A stretch of 64,000 bases of DNA from Membranipora membranacea (taxonomy: Eukaryota > Bryozoa > Gymnolaemata > Cheilostomatida > Membraniporidae), in assembly GCA_914767715.1 (NCBI GenBank), contig OU612066.1, forward strand, positions 19,940,283 through 20,004,282, in the 5' to 3' direction. Positions 12,801 to 23,246 of the stretch are shown piece by piece. Numbering within the stretch: position 1 is the stretch's first letter; the number at the start of each line of letters is the position of its first letter. A model generated the notes under the pieces. It searched no databases, was not told the DNA's origin, and saw nothing but the letters and a program-made list of their open reading frames with translations. A program made the translations under genes and the position numbers.

Positions 12801-14465
12801 AAGCACTTTCACAGCATCAACTTTCTCCATAGCTTGATGGAGTACCGTCCTACCTTTACTGCCCTTTTGCTTCATGAGCTTCAGTCGTTCGTCTGGGTTA
12901 AAGCATATAAACCAATCTTTGATCATATCATGATCACCATTTCTTGCGGCCAGATGAAGAACCGTATCCTTCCTGCCGTTTCCCTGGGACAAAAGACTCT
13001 TTTGGTCGTTTGGGCTGGCTGTTTTTATGAGCTCAAACACAGTGCGCAGTACATCTGCAGAATCGGTTTTTGAACATAATTCATGAAGTATTGTATCACC
13101 ATCTTTGGATTTAGTTTTGATCAGCTGGCATCTCTCTTCTGGACTGAGTGGGGATAGTATAGCATTAACAGCAGCGCTACTATGCAGTGCTCTGTGGAGC
13201 ACAGACTTTCCAAGATGTCCGGATGTTTTCAGCACATCTAACAATTCGTCTTTGCAAAATACGCTCAACTCGACCAAATATTTGAGCACATCTGGACATC
13301 CCTTATCAGCCGCAACATGAAATATCATATCTCCATGTTTGTCTTTCTGAAAGAGAAGCTTTTTCAGGGCTTGTTTGTCCAGACCGATCGGTCGCAGGAG
13401 CTTCGTAATCGCAGCATCTAATGTGGAAACGCATGATTTTGTGGCAAGATGGAGAGCGGTTTGATTGTCAATATTCAAAATTGCTAAGACCTGAAGCAGC
13501 TCCTCAGTCGAATCAACAAATTTGAGCATCTTGACAAAGAAAGCAGCATTAGACTCGTTTATCTGTGCCAACATTTCATTACGATCGGTGTCTTGGGATA
13601 TTAAGTCATCATCGATATGATCTTCAGGTGTGGCCGCACGGTGCAGTGCTGTACAGAGACCATTGTCAGGGATACACAAGAGTTCCATTAGCTCACGAGG
13701 GTCAAGGTCTTTTATCTTGGTATAAACGAAATCAATGACATTGCATTTCTTTAGCTTTTGACTTGCCATGATATGCAGAACAGTCTGTCCATTGTTGGTT
13801 ACCACCTTGAGGGTTTCCAGAATCGCTTGTGGTGACCCTGTCAGTGAGCCAAGTAAACAATCTAACAGTCGTTTACTTGTAGACTTGTTTTGAACTGCTA
13901 AGTGGAGAGCAGTTCTACCAGTACCATCTTGCAGCATGAGCACAGCTTTCCGATCTTGAATATCCGGGAGAGCAGAAAGCATGTCTGGAATCTTTTTACA
14001 TGCCCCTTTGTTTTCTACAGCAAGGTGAAGAGCCTGCGATTGAAATTTCTCATTGATTGTTGCCTTGAATAGTTGTATGCGCTCGGACGCCTCTATTGAC
14101 TTGAGAATTGTTATGAAATGATCAAAACTTCCTTTCTGAGAGGTGGCTAGTGACAGAGCAGTTTCCTTTGCGTTGTTCTCGATCTGTATAAGCTTTAGCT
14201 TTTCCTCAGCACTGTCGAGGATTGACATAGACAATGCAGATGACAACCATTCACTGTTGTCACATTGAATTGCAACATGTAATGGAGTGTTACCAAGATA
14301 ATCTCGCTGGATCATACACTCCAATAGTCTCGAATGGTCAAATTCGAACTCAATAAGCTGTTCCATAACATCCGAGTCATTGTTCTTGGCCAGCGTATGT
14401 AATGTGTTTCCCCCATTGGAGCTGCTGCCGGTTCCTTGCAATTGCCCGTACCGAGCCAAAGACAT
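9831..14465 (-). CDS. Ankyrin-repeat/caspase fusion protein, complete, four exons
   Basis: Exons: 14465-11858, 11517-10952, 10632-10596, 10282-9831 (phases 1, 0, 1), giving 1220 residues. Exon 1 encodes about 18 ankyrin-like units, each marked by T-x-LH-x-A (TPLHVAIQ, TALHLAVQ, TVLHLAARNG and others); exon 2 adds one more and the caspase p20 half. Catalytic His is H1026 in YMSHG. The 37-base exon 3 carries the nucleophile in LQACQT (C1065), 39 residues on, as in caspases. Exon 4 holds p10: AFRN at 1115-1118 aligns with the SWRN motif of the S1 pocket, REG at 970-972 with RSG of strand 1, and the end reads LRSTLTKKL. An Asp-bearing linker (DNID, 1078-1081) could be a processing site. QACQT replaces QACRG, and I see no CARD or DED. 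Inference: a cysteine protease activated through ankyrin-mediated partner binding or clustering. An acceptor just before the ATG suggests a 5' UTR intron. Confidence 0.88.
11802..11817. repeat. Poly-G/poly-C tract in caspase-gene intron 1
   Basis: Sixteen consecutive G on the plus strand, so C on the coding strand, just inside the 5' end of intron 1. Similar homopolymers occur at about 33668-33703 (C on plus), 22290 and 32622. They are length-variable tracts with assembly risk. Confidence 0.6.
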
Positions 14466-14739
14466 TGTCCCCCTGTAAGTAAGCGCAACATGATTATAAG
14501 TGAAACATCATACACAGACAAAACTCAATATAACATTCACATATCACTCGAAAAGTCCCTTTGTTGTCTTTTTTTCCTATATGATGCTCAAAACTAATGG
14601 AAAAAAAACCATTGGGTCACAATAGAAATCAGAAAATCCATTCCAACTGACAAATATTAAGGTCTGTCAACTAATGACAAAGAAGATAATGATGATTTTT
14701 CATGCCTCGCCTATCGGAGACATAGCATGAGATAGTTAA

Positions 14740-14950
14740 ATTGTTGTTTGATAAAGGCATCCCATTCCATGACGGTATTATTAGAAATCCATTTCCCATG
14801 AAATCCATTTCCCATGACATGAAACTTAGAATTATCTCCTCATTGGTAATAGAGAGACAACTTGAACTCAAGTTGGATTCAGTTGGATTTCCCAATGAAA
14901 ATGGGATTTCCATTGATTATTTATTGATTATTTAATATAGATACCAAGGT
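14740..14950. repeat. One arm of a composite inverted repeat
   Basis: Contains the words ATTATCTCCTCATTGGTAAT, CAAGTTGGATTCAGTTGGAT and GGGATTTCCATTGATTAT, which recur in both orientations at about 15130-15210 and 15553-15766. It appears to be a solo or partial arm of the same long palindromic element. Confidence 0.55.
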
Positions 14951-15212
14951 CGGGAATTTACCTAGTGGAACAGGTCACGCTTTTGGGAGCTGACCAGAAA
15001 ACAAGCGCCTTCGATGGCACGTTACTCATTACTATATAGTCCTCTGTCTGCCAATAGTTGAGTAAAATGATTAGAATGATTATTCACAATTCACATCCTT
15101 GTTCATCGCCAACAGATTAGGTATTTATATCAAATAATCATTAATTACAATCATTTTCATGGGGAAATCCAACTGAATCCAACTTGAATTCAAGTTGTCT
15201 CCCTATTACCAA

Positions 15213-15365
15213 TAGGCAAAAGCGCGACCTGTTCGACTGTAATAAAATTGATTATTAATAATCAATGGAAAATCCCATACAAGTTGAGAACTTCTGCTAA
15301 TGGGATTTTCCATTGATTATCAATAATCAATTTTATTACAGTCGAACAGGTCGCGCTTTTGCCTA
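15213..15365. mobile_element. Fold-back MITE copy 1 (TA-flanked, GGCAAAAGCG ends)
   Basis: The element reads TA-GGCAAAAGCGCGACCTG...CAGGTCGCGCTTTTGCC-TA. Arms of about 70 bp are nearly perfect inverted copies around a short loop (AACTTCTGCTA region). TA at both outer edges fits a TA target-site duplication, as in Tc1/mariner-type elements. Near-identical copies lie at 15767-15919 and 17478-17628. There is no coding capacity. Confidence 0.75.
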
Positions 15366-15473
15366 ATGAGGAGATAATTCTAAGTTTCATGTCAATATCA
15401 TTGAAAAACCGTATACCTAATCATAAAATCTATTCAGTTGGATTTCCCCATGAAAATGATTATAATTAACGAT

Positions 15474-15545
15474 TATTTAATATAGATACCAAGGTCGCGA
15501 AGTTACCTAATAGGTAAATTCGCGACCTTGGTATATATATTAAAT
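15474..15545. repeat. Palindrome with TACCAAGGTCGCGAA arms
   Basis: Left arm TACCAAGGTCGCGAAGTTAC and right arm GTAAATTCGCGACCTTGGTA meet at a CTAATAG centre. Single arms recur at about 14940-14965 and 15922-15950. The GGTCGCG word is shared with the adjoining fold-back MITE, suggesting related elements inserted into one another. Confidence 0.6.
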
Positions 15546-15552
15546 AATCAAT

Positions 15553-15766
15553 AAATAATCAATGGAAATCCCATTTTCATTGGGAAATCCGACTGAATCC
15601 AACTTGAATTCAAGTTGTCTCCCTATCATCAATGAGGAGATAATTCTAAGTTTCATGTCATGAAACTTAGAATTATCTCCTCATTGGTAATAGGGAGACA
15701 ACTTGAATTCAAGTTGGATTCAGTTGGATTTCCCCATGAAAATGATTATGATTAATGATTATTTAA
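15553..15766. repeat. Long near-perfect palindrome, about 105-bp arms
   Basis: The arms fold around a centre near 15659 (TTTCATGTCATGAAA). Mirrored words include ATGAGGAGATAATTCTAAG with CTTAGAATTATCTCCTCAT, and ACTTGAATTCAAGTTG. It abuts fold-back MITE copy 2. A palindrome this long should be unstable in replication and cloning. Confidence 0.7.
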
Positions 15767-15919
15767 TAGGCAAAAGCGCGACCTGTTCGACTGTAATAAA
15801 ATTGATTATTAATAATCAATGGAAAATCCCATTAGCAGAAGTTCTCAACTTGTATGGGATTTTCCATTGATTATTAATAATCAATTTTATTACAGTCGAA
15901 CAGGTCGCGCTTTTGCCTA
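15767..15919. mobile_element. Fold-back MITE copy 2
   Basis: Same ends and length as copy 1 (TA-GGCAAAAGCGCG...CGCGCTTTTGCC-TA), with the central loop in the opposite orientation (TTAGCAGAAGTTCTCAACTT against its complement in copy 1). This shows either inverted insertion or inversion about the hairpin. Confidence 0.75.
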
Positions 15920-17477
15920 ATATAGATACCAAGGGCGCGAATTTACCTACTCACAGGGAAATCAGAATTTTCATTTCCCATGGGAATTCCAGTTTCCAAC
16001 TGAGTGGAAAATCCATTTGGTAAATGGAAGAATCCTTTTTCCAAGCAGTTTCAGTAAGAAAGTTTTTGGCAAGGCAAACTGTTATCAACAACAGACTACT
16101 TACACATAGTTTGCTATGGACTTCTGAGTAACCATGAGCCACACAGAAATTCAGTTTTTTTGCCCTAATGCAAAAAAAGACTGGTTAAATGGTTTGTGTA
16201 AAAATGCAAGCTTGCAAACCACAAAAATTCATAGTTTTTCTGCTCACTATCAGAAAGGTAACAGCTAATAAAACAAATCACTCGATAACCAACTTGATTA
16301 CGGGTGGCTAACAGCTTGGTTCGCTTAAAACAGCATATTCGTGATTAGAAAATCCTCCACAGTCTAACCAAGCAATCAGAGACAACTCCTTGGTCTAACC
16401 AGCGTCACCAGCCTAAACAATTCTCTGGTTCCCAGATACCATTAGTAATAATAAGGATGTTTATTGAACCAAGGTTGAAAAATAGCAAGTATACTCTAGC
16501 CAAAAATGCTGGCTCCAATTGGTTGAGTTGGAGGGAGAGGGGGGAGACTGCACCTAACTAATCAGAGCCAACACATTGGCTAGGGTACTAAATAGTCGCT
16601 GTATTGATACTAGGTTAATATCCACATCAAGCAACCAAGGTTTGACATGAGGTCCATGAAAATGCAACTGACTCATTCATCTATAAATTGTCAACTTGGT
16701 TACTCCTGATGACAATAACATAAAATGGCAAAACATCGGGAGATTGATACAAAATCAAAGCCTGTATACCAAGAAGGGGCAGTTTCGGGTGGAGAGTCTT
16801 CAGGCACAACTTACCTATCCCTAATAATTCTAGATGTTATTACCACTACTCTACTGGCTACAATAGTGGGGTACTTCGCAGATCAGTAGGCTACGCCTTA
16901 CCTTACCTGCTCATTTGGTGGCAGAGTATGGTAGGTTTTTTTTATGAATCTGTGCTAGGTTAGACTTACTCTTATAAAATCATGGTTACATTTTCTGAAT
17001 ATTTGACAACAGCAGTTTGTGTGAGTGACTGATGCTACGATATTTTTAACAACATAGAAAAGGACAGATGACCATTACAAAAAAGTAGGCTTGAAAGCGC
17101 TGCCGCCATTTCACAATGGGATAGAAAAATTGTGGGACAACAGGACAATTGAATGTGAAATTTTGACAATACTTTGGAGTGGTGAGACCATAGACTTAGT
17201 ATACTAAGACCAAGTCGATGGGTGCGACCCTCTAATATTTATTTACTTATCAATGAAGCACTACTGTGGCTTCATAGCTAAGGTGGACTATAGGTGAGCC
17301 AAACAGCTATTTAAAATTGAATTAAGGACTCACCTTTAGAGTACTAGATCTGCTGTTGATTGTTACTGCTATGACCGACGAATGGCGAATGATACATGTT
17401 GAGGTAATTGTGACATGTGTATTTATACTGTGCGCCAAAGAGTGACTCTTGTTACTTCCTGGGAATGCATTAAATAT

Positions 17478-17628
17478 TAGGCAAAAGCGACCTGTTCCAC
17501 TGTAATAAAATTGATTATTAATAATCAGTGTAAAATCCCATACGCAGTAGCTATCAACTGCGTATGGGATTTTACACTGATTATTAATAATCAATTTTAT
17601 TACAGTGGAACAGGTCGGCTTTTGCCTA
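17478..17628. mobile_element. Fold-back MITE copy 3
   Basis: TA-GGCAAAAGCGACCTGTTCC...GGAACAGGTCGGCTTTTGCC-TA, with perfect AT-rich inner arms around ACGCAGTAGCTATCAACTGC. It lacks the CG doublet of the other two copies near the ends. Solitary in otherwise plain sequence, it best shows the element's borders. Confidence 0.75.
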
Positions 17629-18001
17629 TTGTAATGTAATCATAGCCATCTATTCCACAGCTTTTGGGAATACCTGGGAAAACCATATCCCATTGGTTTA
17701 AAGGGGACCTATTCCACAGTAAGAAAATATGAGGTGATGCTAATATGGATTTTTCCAACTAATCATTCGCAATTGTTTAGTGGCCATACATATACGCATA
17801 ACAAGTTGACATCTGCTTAGATTTTTTTCACAATAGGCGACTTACTGAGCCCAAAAATAACATTTTTATAATTTGGAGTCGTGCTTTTCAGTGCTCTGGA
17901 ACAAGAAAGGAACTCAGTTCAAGAGCGTATAGATTATACAATGCTGAAACCCCAGAAGTGCCTGACCTAAGGGACCAGGATAATCAAAAAAAAGGGACTA
18001 T

Positions 18002-18376
18002 ATGACATTATTCAAGATTGGAGGGTCAGCGCCAGACCCTAATCGACTTAAAGCTTGGATAGCCGAAGATGCTGCCATGACTAAATGGCCACCCATCTCG
18101 TACTTTGAGATACATAAATTTATCGCCAAACTGGGACATTTTCTCTCTGACAGTGCCTTAACATCATACAAAACAGGAAAAGCATACAGCTATTTTTTAA
18201 TGACTGGCTGCAAGAGGTTTTTTTCCACACTATCAGCAAAGAAAGTAGATATTGCTATCTAAAAGCGAAATGTACCCCAAGTAATCGCCTGAGAGATGAG
18301 CCACACTCAGTCTGGATAAAGGTAGTCAAACAAACAGGAGAAGTGCTTTCAGCATATTGCTCATGTGTGGCAGGGT
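18002..18376 (+). pseudogene. SWIM-type zinc-finger gene relic
   Basis: One reading frame at 18002-18262 encodes 86 residues (starting MTLFKIGG, rich in Lys and aromatic residues) and ends at a stop. The bases after it read, in a shifted or spliced frame, as HSVWIKVVKQTGEVLSAYCSC followed by VAG and a gtaagc donor. The pattern HxVWxxxxxxGxxLxAxCxC is the first half of a SWIM zinc-binding motif, as found in proteins that often carry a YqaJ-like nuclease domain and are common in invertebrate genomes as transposon- or virus-derived families. The second half (CxH) is not found downstream. It looks broken, although a spliced gene cannot be excluded. Confidence 0.45.
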
Positions 18377-18856
18377 AAGCAAAATAATAATCTATATTCT
18401 AAAATACTAATGAGATTTTTTCTTAATGCGTTCATTTAATTTTTTTGCAGCCCTTAACCACATGTGAAAGTACTTAACGAATACGGAATCAAAGGCTGAA
18501 CTGTTGGTACACTACACCTGCTGGACCAAAAATGCATTTTTCCTCTATATCAACAAGACAATCAAGTGACACCAATAACTGCCTGACAAGCAAACATTTG
18601 TCAGGAATTTTAATTTCCTTGCAGCAATCTCTATGTTGATTATTAAAAATTGTAAATTAGTATCATAGTTCTATTGTTCTCATTGTTTAAATTTAAAGCA
18701 TTGCTTATTTTTAGGAAGGTTGCCAATCTCAAATTTTATGGGATTTATGGAATTTATGGGATAAATTTTTACATAACAGAGCTGTAATGAGTCATAAGGG
18801 ATAACAGCAAATTGAATAGGTACCATAATCCTTAGAATAATTTGTAAATCTTTGCA

Positions 18857-18939
18857 AAACTCTGTGATCATGTGATATACGAGTCAGAAGCTCAGAGAAT
18901 AGCTCTACAGGGTCTAACCAATCTGCTGCTGTCATGGTA
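18857..18939 (-). pseudogene. Lines penultimate exon, truncated sixth copy (6F)
   Basis: The 5' third of the Lines exon-6 copies is present, with its acceptor (ctatatttatag-like) and sequence matching the first ~83 bases of copies 6B and 6C. The homology then breaks at 18857 into unrelated AT-rich DNA. Upstream sequence (about 18940-19750) matches the spacer between units B and C (about 26680-27480). This is the 3' limit of the duplicated block. Confidence 0.7.
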
Positions 18940-19757
18940 CTATAAATATACAGATTAGGGTAAAATATGTCATATCAGCCAATGTGCTCAGTTGACTGAC
19001 ATAAATAAATGTTTGGATCACTCAACATTTGTTGGTAAGAAACACTCCATGTGGTTGATCTGTCAATGTTCATCCATATAGGTTATAAGTAGCCTTGTCT
19101 TGCGGCCTCGGGTTTGGTTTTTTTGGCTGCTTGACAAGGTTAGGTTATAAGGGAAAACAAAAATCTGAACAATACGTGACTCTAAGCGAGACACTAGATC
19201 ACATCTCCCATTAGTTCTTTGATGCAATATACCCATAGACTTAATAATTATTAAGTAAATGAATATACAATACAGGTATTATTTACATGTGAGATATTGA
19301 TTTGTTACATAGAAATGGTTATCAATCATGGAAGGGGGAAAAATGGTTTCCCCTTTTTAACACACAAAAGAATTCAAAACACTATTTGCAAGGCTATTAT
19401 AAAGTGACATTTGAGAGGACAATGCAGCTATGCTCTACTTAAAAAAACAAGCTGCCCAAAACCTGAGCTTTGAGAACAGCACAGTCTGAGCGCTCATTGG
19501 CATGAAAGTCAGACATGATTTGCATCTTATTCACTCCAAAATTATTGTACAAGGTAGAAGTTTCAAACAGTAAAAAAATTCTGACGGTACAACATATCCG
19601 TGTATCAAGTCACATAACTGTATCAAGTCACATAGTATGTCCACCATGGCACTTACTATATCCTCTGCGCATAGGAGAGCTGAAGTTAGGTAAAAATGTA
19701 TTAATTGGGTAGAGTGAAGATAAGATGTATGACAGTAGGCTTACCTCAAAGACTCAT

Positions 19758-20028
19758 TTAAGTGCGGTCGGTCAGTTTTTCCAGTAGTGAAAGCAAAGGC
19801 GTGACATTAAAAGGTATTAGATTTTGCTGCTGCATTTGTAGGAGAGCGGCATGTAGATCAGAGATAAATGTGGAGATAGCTGTCAGGGAATCAGCTCTAG
19901 AAGGTGTGATGTCATCTTCTTCACCACTATCTGAGCCGCTGCTTGTCTCAGAATCAGTTTGGCTCTCATCTGAATCCATCTCATACGACATTAGAGCTTC
20001 TAAACCGCTGGTTATCTTCAAAACGCTG
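19758..20028 (-). CDS. Lines homologue terminal exon, copy 7E (intact)
   Basis: A 271-base exon with acceptor tttacag, entry phase 2 and an 89-residue reading frame to the stop. It has an acidic Ser/Asp/Glu-rich start (YEMDSDESQTDSETSSG) and then the LINES C-terminal signature NLIPFNVTPLLSLLEKL. It differs from 7A and 7B by only a few codons. It follows copies 5E and 6E, so the 3' three exons of Lines are complete here. No start exon lies nearby: it could be an alternative terminal exon of the upstream gene or an unexpressed partial duplicate. Confidence 0.7.
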
Positions 20029-20102
20029 CTGTAAATAAACCCAATAAACGTAAAGATACTGTAAAAAAATCTGCAGTTCACATAACTGAGTATATCTGTT
20101 TG

Positions 20103-20332
20103 TTAAAATCGCAAGGTTCAGTGACGCACCTCATTCAAAAGTATGGGTTCCGAAAAAATTTGTGCCCTAATGGGGATGCCGCAATTTCTGCGCCAATTTG
20201 CTCTCGGTTTGTAGGCAGGTTGGGATCCAACAAGTCACCGAAGTCAGTGGACTGCATTGGAGTAAAACCCACGACCTTCAACACTTGCATGCTGAAGTCC
20301 AGCGCTCTAACCAACTAAACCTGAGCCACCTA
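20103..20332 (-). repeat. tRNA-derived SINE, family A, minus copy in unit E
   Basis: Read on the minus strand: A-box-like GGCTCAG-GTTGGTTAGAGC, B-box region degraded to GGTTTTACTCC, then the body with CTGCCTACAAACCGAGAGC. It lies head-to-head with the plus-strand copy starting at about 20333, with only AGGAGTAGGA between the two heads. Confidence 0.7.
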
Positions 20333-20582
20333 GGAGTAGGAGGTGGCTCAGTTGGTTAAAGCGCCGACCTTCAACACGCAAGTGTTGAAGGTCGTGGGTT
20401 CGAATCCCACTGCAGTCCATCTTCTACTTGGGATTGGTTGGTCCCTCAGGTGTGCTCCGACCTGCCTGCAAACAGAGAGCAAATTGGCGCAGATATTGCG
20501 GCCTCGCCAATAAGGCAATAATATTTCGCCGCCCATGCCTTGGGATGGGCGAGTGATAAGACATCGGATTTTAATCAACCTT
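20333..20582 (+). repeat. tRNA-derived SINE, family A, plus copy in unit E
   Basis: The head is tRNA-like: GGCTCAGTTGGTTAAAGC (A-box), an anticodon-arm hairpin (CAACACGCAAGTGTTG) and GGTTCGAATCC (B-box). The body contains CTCCGACCTGCCTGCAAAC and GCGCAGATATTGCGGCC and ends in an AT-rich tail with TTAATCAACC repeats. There is no coding capacity; a LINE partner would move it. Confidence 0.75.
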
Positions 20583-21035
20583 TTAATTAATCAACCAACC
20601 TCCTACTCCTACCTATCTTAACTCTTATCTCCAGCTCATGAATAATTACAGAGAATAACTTTAGGCTGATAAAATCTCAATGGTATCATTCACTGATATA
20701 TATTATATGGATTGGGAGAACATATCTGATTCTGAACAAGCGCATAGCTATTTATGTATGGTTGCTGGAACGCATTTCTCATATTTGATTGGTCCACGAG
20801 CTCAGTAATGTTCAGCCGACAACTTGTAAAACTTTCGACAATGAGCTACCCTGAGTTTTTGAAGGTTGTTACTGGGATGTCGATCAATGCATAACGCAAA
20901 AGCTGCCAGAACTATAGCTAGATCCAGTGACTGACACAAAGTTGTCACTGTGTATTTTACCACTGATCCACAAATTCACATCAATGATATCAATAACAGC
21001 CTACTTAGTCCGCTGGCAATAACTAGAGGAGCTAA

Positions 21036-21358
21036 CTGTACATAGTACATACCTCTACATAGTACAAACCTCTACATAGTACATACCTCTACATTGTACA
21101 TACCTCTACATAGTACATACCTCTACATAGTACGTACCTCTACATAGTACGTACCTCTACATAGTACATACCTCTACATAATACATACCTCTACATAGTA
21201 CATACCTCTACATAGTACATACCTCTACATAGTACGTACCTCTACATAGTACGTACCTCTACATAGTACGTACCTGTACATAGTACATACCTCTACATAG
21301 TACATACCTGTACATAGTACATACCTCTACATAGTACATACCTCTTCATAGTACGTAC
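21036..21358 (-). repeat. 17-bp minisatellite at the exon 6E splice donor
   Basis: About 19 units of AGGTATGTACTATGTAG (minus-strand reading), with variants GTACGT and GTTTGT. The first unit contains the actual 5' splice site of exon copy 6E (AG|GTACGT at 21359/21358), so the array is the start of the intron and repeats the donor motif. Confidence 0.85.
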
Positions 21359-21601
21359 CTGAGAATTTCAGGTCCCGCTTCTTCCTCACATCTCATAACT
21401 TCATCTAGTACTGCAGCTGACATGATAAGACTCTGTCTCTTATTGTTTATATGATGTAGTAAGGCTAAGAAGTAAGTGAGGAACCTCGTCTCTGGTGACA
21501 GTATCAGGTCTAACACAACTCTGTGATCATGTGATATACGAGTCAGAAAGTCAGAGAATAGCTCTACAGGGTCTAACCAATCTGCTACTGCCATTGCACT
21601 G
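21359..21601 (-). CDS. Lines homologue penultimate exon, copy 6E (intact)
   Basis: A 243-base exon entered in phase 2 (acceptor attag) and left in phase 2 (CTCAG|gtacgt). It encodes 81 residues containing WLDPVELFSDFLTRISHDHR and LDLILSPETRFLTYFLALL, the core Lines-family signature (hxDLxxSPETxFLxYxLxxL). It joins in frame to 5E upstream and 7E downstream. Confidence 0.75.
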
Positions 21602-22023
21602 CTAATAGATATACACAATGGTATCATAGAGACTTTCTGAAAAATTAGGATGTGTTTTTTTTTATGTTTCCAAGGTCGATAGATTTATCTAAGCATCCTA
21701 ACGCAGCCACAGGCTTTATTTCTCCGTGTCAAACAGAGCTAGGAGTATGGTTAATTGTGTCTAGCGAAGTTAGATAATGAGATGCCAAGTACCACAACAT
21801 GATGACATTGGAGACGTGGATGGTAGTGACTTTGTTTTATCATAGACTAACGATATTGAGCAAAAGTGTCTGTGACATTAACAGAATTGTGAGTTATTCT
21901 AAAGGACGATTCTAGCGAAATTTTATATCGAGATGTTTATGGTGGAGATAAATGCTCAGAATGTAAAAGTCTATCATCTGTAATAACTATCATTGAGCTA
22001 TATTTAAAATGCCTGCTGGATAC

Positions 22024-22204
22024 CTGGATTTGGTAGATAAAAGTCTGTAGAGATCTGTGACCACAATCAGCGCCTCACTCATGACATCATCCTGGTCCAG
22101 AAACACATCATAAAACCACACAGAGATGTGACATGGAGATTTATCGAGCCGCTGGCATATCAGCATGTTTATCTCTGATAAATATGTTAACATGCTGCTT
22201 CCAT
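22024..22204 (-). CDS. Lines homologue exon 5, second copy 5E (intact)
   Basis: A 181-base exon encoding DGSSMLTYLSEINMLICQRL and then FYDVFLDQDDVMSEALIVV, with the same splice phases as 5A (in phase 1, out phase 2). It is the only extra copy of this exon, so unit E arose from a longer duplication than units B-D, or B-D lost it. No copies of exons 1-4 were found near it. Confidence 0.75.
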
Positions 22205-22969
22205 CTAAAATAAAGGCAAAACACATGGACATGCACCGATTAAACACCTCTCATAGTCTAATTTCTCGACAAGCTTTGTTTTAGGGAACACCCCCCCCCT
22301 ACAACAAATCTTGTCAAGACAGACTACTTCAACAACATACATTAGTTTCCCTTTCAACCAAAGGAAGACTGTGAGATGGCTAATTTGCAAGCCTTTCACT
22401 ATGTTGTGAAATGAAAAAACAAACAAGCTTGCGAATTTATTAAGACTAAGACTGTTTAATATGACACGTGGGGCCCATCAAAACCACCACCGTTCAGAGG
22501 ATTTTTTAAATTCTACAAATACACCTTAATCCTTATCAATTGTTTGGTTAATCAAACTCCCTGGCCTTGTTTAGAGTGAGACTCTGTGTGATAATCCTGT
22601 TCTTGTTACCAGAACGGATGTTTACTACCTGAATGTTAAACTAAAAACGCTAATAATAGGATAAAAATTGTAAACTCATATGTACATACTTTGGGAAATA
22701 ATATTGGTATTAGATTAGTAATTTATATCAATTAAAGCCTGTTTTACTGACAAATTTCATTGAATTCTTCAGGAACTTGGTCACTAAAATTGAGATTACT
22801 CAACTTTCAAGCCCCCAATGATATAGAAACCCTGTCCCTCAGGCTTTTCAATGATGCGGATGCTGACACGTTTGGAGTGTTGATGCTAGGTGAATAATGT
22901 ATTAATTGGACAGTTTGATAATAAAAATATATAATATAATAAAAAGTATGTAAGTTCATCATAGACTCA

Positions 22970-23246
22970 TTTACGAGTCGTTCAGTTTCTCCATCAATGT
23001 CAACAAAGGTTTGACCAGGGAGAATTCTCCCTGGTCTGACATTTAAAGGTATTAGGTTTTGCTGCTGCGTTTGTAGAAGAGCGACTTGTAGATCAGCGAT
23101 CAAAGTGAAGATAGCTGTCAGGGAATCAGCTCTAGAAGGTGTGATGTCATCTTCTTCACCACTACTCGAGTCACTGCTATTTCCACTGTCAGTTGTGCCT
23201 TCATCATACAACATGAAGGGTTCTTAACCGCTTGTTATCTTTAAAA
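22970..23246 (-). pseudogene. Lines terminal exon, decayed copy 7D
   Basis: Recognisable by SSGEEDDITPSRADSLTAIF and QQQNLIPLNV. An in-frame stop sits just after ITSG near the 5' end, the acceptor is degraded, and about 24 bases containing the palindrome CAGGGAGAATTCTCCCTG interrupt the C-terminal signature and shift the frame. Confidence 0.75.

Larger units (their letters stand above)
14466..18856. other. Gene-poor, palindrome-rich intergenic region
   Basis: No intact gene was found. About 14740-15960 is built of nested inverted repeats (separate entries). 16000-17300 holds no recognisable feature beyond degenerate open frames. 17478-17628 is a fold-back MITE, and 18002-18376 a SWIM-type relic. 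The promoter of the ankyrin-caspase gene should lie in the first few hundred bases. Confidence 0.5.

Noticed and set aside
20333-20420. Functional tRNA gene
   Set aside because: The head folds partly like a tRNA, but no acceptor stem closes, the sequence continues into a conserved SINE body, and several near-identical copies exist.
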